Positions 7,524-11,008 of a stretch of 11,008 bases of DNA are shown one piece after another. The DNA lies in NCBI GenBank assembly GCA_019348365.1, contig JAHWJO010000106.1, positions 1 to 11,008 of the forward strand, written 5' to 3'. The position numbers and the translations under genes are program-made. This DNA comes from Armatimonadota bacterium. GTDB taxonomy: Bacteria > Armatimonadota > DTGP01 > JAHWJO01. The notes beneath the pieces are model-generated. The model had not been told where the DNA came from, did no database searches, and saw only the letters and a program-made list of their open reading frames with translations. Position 1 is the stretch's first letter. Every line of letters starts with the position of its first letter.

Positions 7524-7662
7524 AAAATCGCGCCTGAAGGGGCACGAAGTCCGCCTTCGTGGACTCTCGTTCCAGTCCTCTATGAGAATCGAAGAGGTCA
7601 GGGCCGGGGGTGGAGTCGCCGGAGGGCGACTTCATGCTTCTACAGGCGCGAATTTATTCGCC
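7524..7662. repeat. Palindrome-rich intergenic element inside the importer locus
   Basis: In the 270-nt gap 7469-7738 several perfect palindromes are clustered. tcgcgcctg (7529-7537) is the exact complement of caggcgcga (7643-7651), bracketing the element. Inside are acgaag/cttcgt (7544-7560), alternatively agtcc/ggact (7548-7565), and agtcgcc/ggcgact (7614-7631) with a 4-nt loop. At the right edge is gcgaat/attcgc (7648-7661). This looks like a modular structured repeat. Words such as cgaagtccgcc and gcgaatttattcgc recall intergenic repeats of Chloroflexota and related genomes, from memory only. A short open frame across the region (7501-7746) has no coding character. In 7663-7738 nothing more is apparent. 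Confidence 0.7.
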
Positions 7663-7738
7663 GGGCACACTCATCGAAAAAATTTCATCATCAGCAGCGT
7701 GGAAACACTTTGCAACAGGGATTTATTGAATCAGAACC

Positions 7739-8611
7739 ATGCATAAATTCAGCTCGATCAGCATACATAATGCAAAGAAGGCGTGGATGATCCACCTCAT
7801 CCTGATCGCTTTGTCGGTGGTGTTCCTCTTCCCGTTCCTCTGGCTCGTCTCCACCTCGCTGAAACCCATCGAGGAGACGATGCGCCAGCCGCCGAGCCTC
7901 TTCCCGTCCACCCCGCAGTGGGGGAACTACGCGGCGGCGTGGAGCTACGGCAGCGACAAGCTCGGCTACACCCCGTTCCTCGTCTACGGGCGGAACACGC
8001 TGGTGCTGTGCATCCTGACCGTCTCCGGAACCGTCATGTCGAACGCGGTGGTGGCGTACGCCTTCGCGCGGATGCGCTGGCCGGGCCGGGACCTCCTCTT
8101 TGCCGCCACCCTCGCCACGATGATGATCCCGTTTCCCGTGCTGATGGTCCCGACCTACGCGCTCTTCCGCGAGCTGGGCTGGATCGGCACGTTCCGCCCG
8201 CTCTGGGTCCCGGCGTTCTTCGCGAGCGCGTTCAACATCTTCCTCCTGCGCCAGTTCTTCCGCACCATCCCGTTCGAGCTTTCCGAATCGGCGCGGATCG
8301 ACGGCTGCAACGAGTGGGGGATCTTCTGGCAGATCATCCTGCCGCTCTCCAAGCCCGCGCTGGCGGTCGTCGCGCTCTTCACCTTCATGGGCACCTGGCG
8401 CGACTTCCTCGGCCCCCTCATCTATCTCCTCGATCAGAAGACGTTCACGCTCTCGCTCGGCCTCCAGTTTTACCAGAGCCAGCACGGCGGGACCCAGTGG
8501 AACCTGCTCATGGCCGCCTCCACCATCGTCATCCTGCCGGTCATCGTGCTCTTCTTCTTCACTCAGAAGCAGTTCATCCAGGGGATCGCCCTGAGCGGCC
8601 TGAAGGAGTAG
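7739..8611 (+). CDS. Sugar ABC transporter permease, MalG/UgpE type
   Basis: A 290-residue inner-membrane permease and partner of the MalF-like protein at 5939. It begins with a short cytoplasmic tail, then IALSVVFLFPFLWLVSTSLKP, the characteristic first helix and loop of the MalG family. Later come the pore helices and the EAA-type loop ESARIDGCNEWGIFWQIILPL (Glu183, Asp188, Gly189), followed by GTWRDFLGPLIYL. I keep ATG 7739 because it gives the usual charged N-terminal tail, but it lacks a Shine-Dalgarno. ATG 7787, preceded by AGAAGG at 7776-7781, is a credible alternative that would start 16 residues later. The gene is 270 nt from its upstream neighbour, so it may have its own promoter, though I could not identify one. 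Confidence 0.92.
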   Translation: MHKFSSISIHNAKKAWMIHLILIALSVVFLFPFLWLVSTSLKPIEETMRQPPSLFPSTPQWGNYAAAWSYGSDKLGYTPFLVYGRNTLVLCILTVSGTVMSNAVVAYAFARMRWPGRDLLFAATLATMMIPFPVLMVPTYALFRELGWIGTFRPLWVPAFFASAFNIFLLRQFFRTIPFELSESARIDGCNEWGIFWQIILPLSKPALAVVALFTFMGTWRDFLGPLIYLLDQKTFTLSLGLQFYQSQHGGTQWNLLMAASTIVILPVIVLFFFTQKQFIQGIALSGLKE

Positions 8612-8815
8612 CTTTTTGGAATCACATTCCCTGCTTCAAGTTCGCCAGCGACTCCCGCTCTCAATGGAGGTTTCACCGGCATTGAGGATGCCAATATTGA
8701 GAAGCACAGGAAGCCTTCCATGAAGGGGAACTGGATGTCGCCGAAGGCCGTCTCCGGTCCGCGCGGGCGGAGCGCATCGCTCGGCGAGAGCCGGCGCGAA
8801 TCGGAAAGCAAGGAT
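8612..8815 (+). other. Gene-free stretch, same frame open after the MalG stop
   Basis: These 204 nt between the MalG-like stop (TAG, 8609-8611) and the terminator hold no recognised gene. The frame of the permease gene stays open for 74 more codons to TGA at 8834-8836, and an internal ATG at 8720 has AGGA at 8708-8711. This would give a 38-residue Ser/Arg-rich peptide that I do not recognise and do not call as a gene. Small hairpins are present: tccgc/gcgga and gagcg/cgctc within about 8757-8785. aggaagcc (8708-8715) is complementary to the terminator-proximal ggcttcct-like stretch at 8836-8843. It may be a 3'-UTR, a small RNA or an intergenic repeat. Confidence 0.35.
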
Positions 8816-8852
8816 GCCAGGGGCTTCAGGAAATGAGGCTTCCGGCTTTTTT
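8816..8852 (+). terminator. Rho-independent terminator of the importer locus
   Basis: A hairpin runs from 8816 to 8846: the 5' arm gccagggg-cttca pairs with tgag-gcttccggc around the loop ggaaa (8829-8833). There are 13 opposed positions with one A-C mismatch and three G-U pairs. Six T residues follow at 8847-8852. Position and form fit intrinsic termination of transcripts ending after the MalG-like gene. Confidence 0.8.
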
Positions 8853-8857
8853 ATTCA

Positions 8858-8866
8858 TGATATAAT
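8858..8866 (+). promoter_or_regulatory. Extended -10 promoter for the FG-GAP/Ig gene
   Basis: TGATATAAT at 8858-8866 is a perfect extended -10 (TG, one base, TATAAT), starting 6 nt after the terminator T-run. No convincing -35 hexamer lies 16-18 nt upstream, as is common for extended -10 promoters. Predicted start is near 8872-8874, giving a leader of about 135 nt before ATG 9008. Confidence 0.65.
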
Positions 8867-8872
8867 GAGGCA

Positions 8873-9007
8873 AGCGAGAGAATTGTTCCCTATGGGGAGG
8901 AACAGGGGTTAGAGGCGATTCGCAGAAATAGTTAAGGGGACAGGCAGCAGCCTGCGTGAGCAGAGATCCGGCACGGCAGGATCATCGATGAAGGAAACGA
9001 GGCGGAG
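8873..9007 (+). promoter_or_regulatory. Structured 5' leader of the FG-GAP/Ig gene
   Basis: The predicted 135-nt leader holds tgttcc/ggaaca (8884-8904), caggc/gcctg with a 4-nt loop (8941-8954), and gatcc/ggatc (8965-8983). The ribosome site GAGG (8999-9002) is 5 nt before ATG 9008. I could not match the layout to a known riboswitch. It may be a post-transcriptional control element or simply folded UTR. Confidence 0.4.
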
Positions 9008-11008
9008 ATGAAGCGAGAGATGATGGCCTTGGGAAAGCGGTGGCTGGCGGGATTGCTCCTGGTGATGCTGGCGGGAGGGCTGGAGGTTTCCCCGGCGGCG
9101 GCCCAGTATCCCTTCGCCCCGCCCGTGGAGTATTCACAAACAAATAATCATTTTATGATGTCTACCACCGCGGATTTCAACACGGACGGTCATACAGATT
9201 TAGCGACAGTGAGTGGAGGTGCCTATGAGAAGGGCATCAGCGTTTTCCTGAACCGGGGGGATGGAAACTTCTCAGAACCCATGAATTATAAAGCACAACT
9301 GCCATATGGCGGTGCCATCGGTAAGATCATCGCTGAGGATTTCACCGGCGATGCAAAACCGGATCTGATATACGACAGGGGTAGTAGTTATAATAAAGGC
9401 ACCTACCATGCTCCTTCCATCATCCTGATGATCGGCAACGGGGATGGGACGCTTCAAGAGGGTAAACTTATCTTCCAGGAATCGATTGATGTGAGGTTTC
9501 TTGTCTTTGGAGATTTCAATGGAGACTTGAAAAGAGATTTGGCCTTCCTCTCCCTGGATTATAATGAAAGAGATCTAGACCTTGTACTGCTGCTGAACAG
9601 CGGGGACAATACTTTCGCTAAATCGGTTCTGTCCACCGGATATACAGTACTATCAGGTCATCATGGGCAGATGACGAGCGCCGATTTCAACAGGGACGGC
9701 CTATCAGACCTCGTTATTGGAGATATCAATGCGAAAGCGATACTGGTGTTGCTGGGCAAAGGGGAGGGAACGTTCCATCCACCAACGGAGATACAGACCA
9801 CCTTTCTCTCCTCCTATTACATCTTTGTCATGGACATGAATGACGACGGCATACCGGATGTTGTTTTTGGAACTAACCCTCATAACCTGTTTTACCCCGG
9901 AAGCTATTACTATACGATCCTGTGGGGAAAGGGTGACGGGACCTTTCAGATGGGGGGGACCGTCCCTTCCGGCTTCATCGGGCATTTCAACCGGGACGGT
10001 CATCGGGACCTACTGATTGAAGAATATGTCCGCATTAACTCTCGTGACGGCTATAGTAAATATTCCGTTCAGTATGGCAACGGAGACGGGACCTTTCAGC
10101 CGAAACGTTTGATATGGATCGCAAGGGTCAATGAGGGTTCCTCTTCGAAAAGCATTGCCGATCTCAATAAGGATGGCCTGGACGATCTCATCTTCGTGTA
10201 TCCCTATCAAGAACATATTCAAGTTTATATCAACATCAGCGATCATGTCCCGGCCTCTCAAGATCAAAATATATCGTTACCGGAGGACGGGAGCGTCCCA
10301 ATCACCCTCAAGACCGATCCCCCGAAGGAGGGAGTCTCCCTCACCTATACGATCGTTTCCCCGCCCCGCAATGGCACCCTCTCCGGCACAGCCCCGAACC
10401 TCACTTACACGCCCAATAAGGACTACAACGGCACTGACAGCTTCACGTTCAAGGTTAACAACGGGACCTACAGCAGCAACACCGCGACGGTCTCGATCAC
10501 CGTCGCTCCTGTCAACGATGGTCCGCCCGTCGCCCAAAGCCAGAGCGTCACGACCCCTGAAGACACGCAGAAAGCGATTGCTCTGACAGCAACGGACGTG
10601 GACAAAGACCCTCTCACCTTCTCGGTAGGGACGCCGCCCCAGCACGGCACGCTCTCCGGCACGCCTCCCAAACTAACGTACACGCCCAAAAAGGATTATT
10701 ACGGCCCCGACAGCTTCACCTTCAGGGCCAGCGACGGGCAGCTCGACAGCGAACCCGCTACCGTCTCGATCACCGTCGCTCCCGTCAACGACGCACCCGT
10801 TGCGCAGGATCAGAGCGTCACGACCGAGGAGGACGCGTTGAAGGAGATCACTCTGGCGGGGAGCGACGCGGACAACGATCCCGTCACCTTCATCATCGTT
10901 TCCGGTCCGACTCATGGCACTCTCAGCGCCCTCGCCGGCGATAAAGTCGCTTACACTCCGGCGAAGGACTATCACGGCCCCGACAGCTTCACCTTCAAAG
11001 CGAATGAT
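9008..11008 (+). CDS. Secreted FG-GAP/VCBS beta-propeller protein with Ig/cadherin-like repeats (3' end outside window)
   Basis: From ATG 9008 the frame is open for 667 codons to the last base, so the gene is cut by the window edge. The N-terminus is a classic signal peptide (positive start, hydrophobic core LAGLLLVMLAGGL, SPAAA|Q with likely cleavage after Ala32), so the product is exported. Seven FG-GAP/VCBS-type repeats follow, each with a calcium-loop-like D-F-N-x-D-G-x-x-D motif. Their first positions are residues 56, 111, 169, 226, 276, 326 (His instead of Asp) and 385. GxGDGTF turns between them complete the likely seven-bladed propeller. From about residue 414 come at least three Ig/cadherin-like repeats (Big_9-like) with LTYTPxKDYxGxDSFTF and TVSITVAPVND motifs. 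Function is unknown; adhesion, surface display or polysaccharide binding are plausible. The propeller part is clearly less GC-rich than the rest. It is probably transcribed from the extended -10 promoter at 8858. ATGs at codons 5 and 6 are alternative starts. Confidence 0.92.
   Translation, partial: MKREMMALGKRWLAGLLLVMLAGGLEVSPAAAQYPFAPPVEYSQTNNHFMMSTTADFNTDGHTDLATVSGGAYEKGISVFLNRGDGNFSEPMNYKAQLPYGGAIGKIIAEDFTGDAKPDLIYDRGSSYNKGTYHAPSIILMIGNGDGTLQEGKLIFQESIDVRFLVFGDFNGDLKRDLAFLSLDYNERDLDLVLLLNSGDNTFAKSVLSTGYTVLSGHHGQMTSADFNRDGLSDLVIGDINAKAILVLLGKGEGTFHPPTEIQTTFLSSYYIFVMDMNDDGIPDVVFGTNPHNLFYPGSYYYTILWGKGDGTFQMGGTVPSGFIGHFNRDGHRDLLIEEYVRINSRDGYSKYSVQYGNGDGTFQPKRLIWIARVNEGSSSKSIADLNKDGLDDLIFVYPYQEHIQVYINISDHVPASQDQNISLPEDGSVPITLKTDPPKEGVSLTYTIVSPPRNGTLSGTAPNLTYTPNKDYNGTDSFTFKVNNGTYSSNTATVSITVAPVNDGPPVAQSQSVTTPEDTQKAIALTATDVDKDPLTFSVGTPPQHGTLSGTPPKLTYTPKKDYYGPDSFTFRASDGQLDSEPATVSITVAPVNDAPVAQDQSVTTEEDALKEITLAGSDADNDPVTFIIVSGPTHGTLSALAGDKVAYTPAKDYHGPDSFTFKAND
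10247..11008 (+). repeat. Tandem Ig-like coding repeats, 273-nt period
   Basis: The string gacagcttcac recurs at 10436, 10709 and 10982, exactly 273 nt (91 codons) apart. tctcgatcaccgtcgctcc recurs, with one change, at 10491 and 10764, again 273 nt apart. Elsewhere the protein spacing varies by a residue (Gln418, Gln510, Gln600). Copies are similar at the DNA level, which points to recent duplication or ongoing homogenisation. The array continues past the window edge. Confidence 0.85.

Noticed and set aside
7501..7746. 81-codon open frame in the gap before the MalG-like gene
   Set aside because: It runs through the palindrome cluster, has no recognisable motif and overlaps the MalG-like start; it is better explained as structured repeat DNA.
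8965..9004. ACGG and ACGA tetranucleotides in the leader, reminiscent of a guanidine-II (mini-ykkC) riboswitch
   Set aside because: The motif needs two hairpins with ACGR as the exposed tetraloop. Here ACGG is not cleanly presented by the gatcc/ggatc stem and ACGA has no flanking stem; the downstream gene is also not a guanidine-related transporter or enzyme.
9704..10267. Minus-strand open frames (9704-10003, 10010-10267) in the propeller region
   Set aside because: The plus-strand frame encodes coherent, regularly spaced FG-GAP motifs throughout, so these are antisense shadows.

Overview
The window is GC-rich bacterial DNA with every convincing gene on the + strand. Small intergenic palindromes are frequent. 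The gene set (a large-permease ABC exporter, Uma2, an ADP-ribosylglycohydrolase, a MalF/MalG-type sugar importer without its ATPase, a DUF924 protein and a giant FG-GAP/Ig-like secreted protein) fits a large-genome environmental bacterium such as Armatimonadota, Chloroflexota or Planctomycetota. Armatimonadota is a guess from overall style; there is no rRNA or marker gene to settle it.

Layout. 1-264: no gene; two short tandem repeats and a 100-nt imperfect palindrome. 265-999 and 1111-2838: a two-gene ABC exporter (ATPase, then a 575-aa permease), separated by an inverted repeat whose left arm supplies the ATPase's last two codons and stop. 2944-3528 and 3521-4471: a Uma2-type nuclease-fold protein and an ADP-ribosylglycohydrolase-fold protein, overlapping by 8 nt. 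4611-8611: a carbohydrate importer locus with a binding protein, a MalF-like permease that starts on TTG and overlaps the previous stop by 4 nt, a DUF924 protein, a palindrome-rich 270-nt gap, and a MalG-like permease. It ends at a good rho-independent terminator (8816-8852). Directly after it lie an extended -10 promoter and a roughly 135-nt leader with several hairpins. 9008 to the window end: an uninterrupted 667-codon frame, still open at the edge. It encodes a signal peptide, seven FG-GAP/VCBS-type repeats (probably one seven-bladed beta-propeller) and at least three cadherin/Ig-like repeats with a 273-nt DNA period.

How they work together. The binding protein would deliver a sugar to the MalF/MalG channel, powered by an ATPase encoded elsewhere (MsmX/UgpC style). 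The first ABC pair is an independent exporter of unknown substrate. The last gene is a separate transcription unit for an exported, probably surface, protein.

I found no clearly undescribed system. The best leads are the composition-mosaic FG-GAP/Ig gene with its leader, the DUF924 gene and structured repeat inside the importer locus, and the repeats that have altered gene ends and spacing. All family assignments rest on reading motifs by eye; no database search was run.
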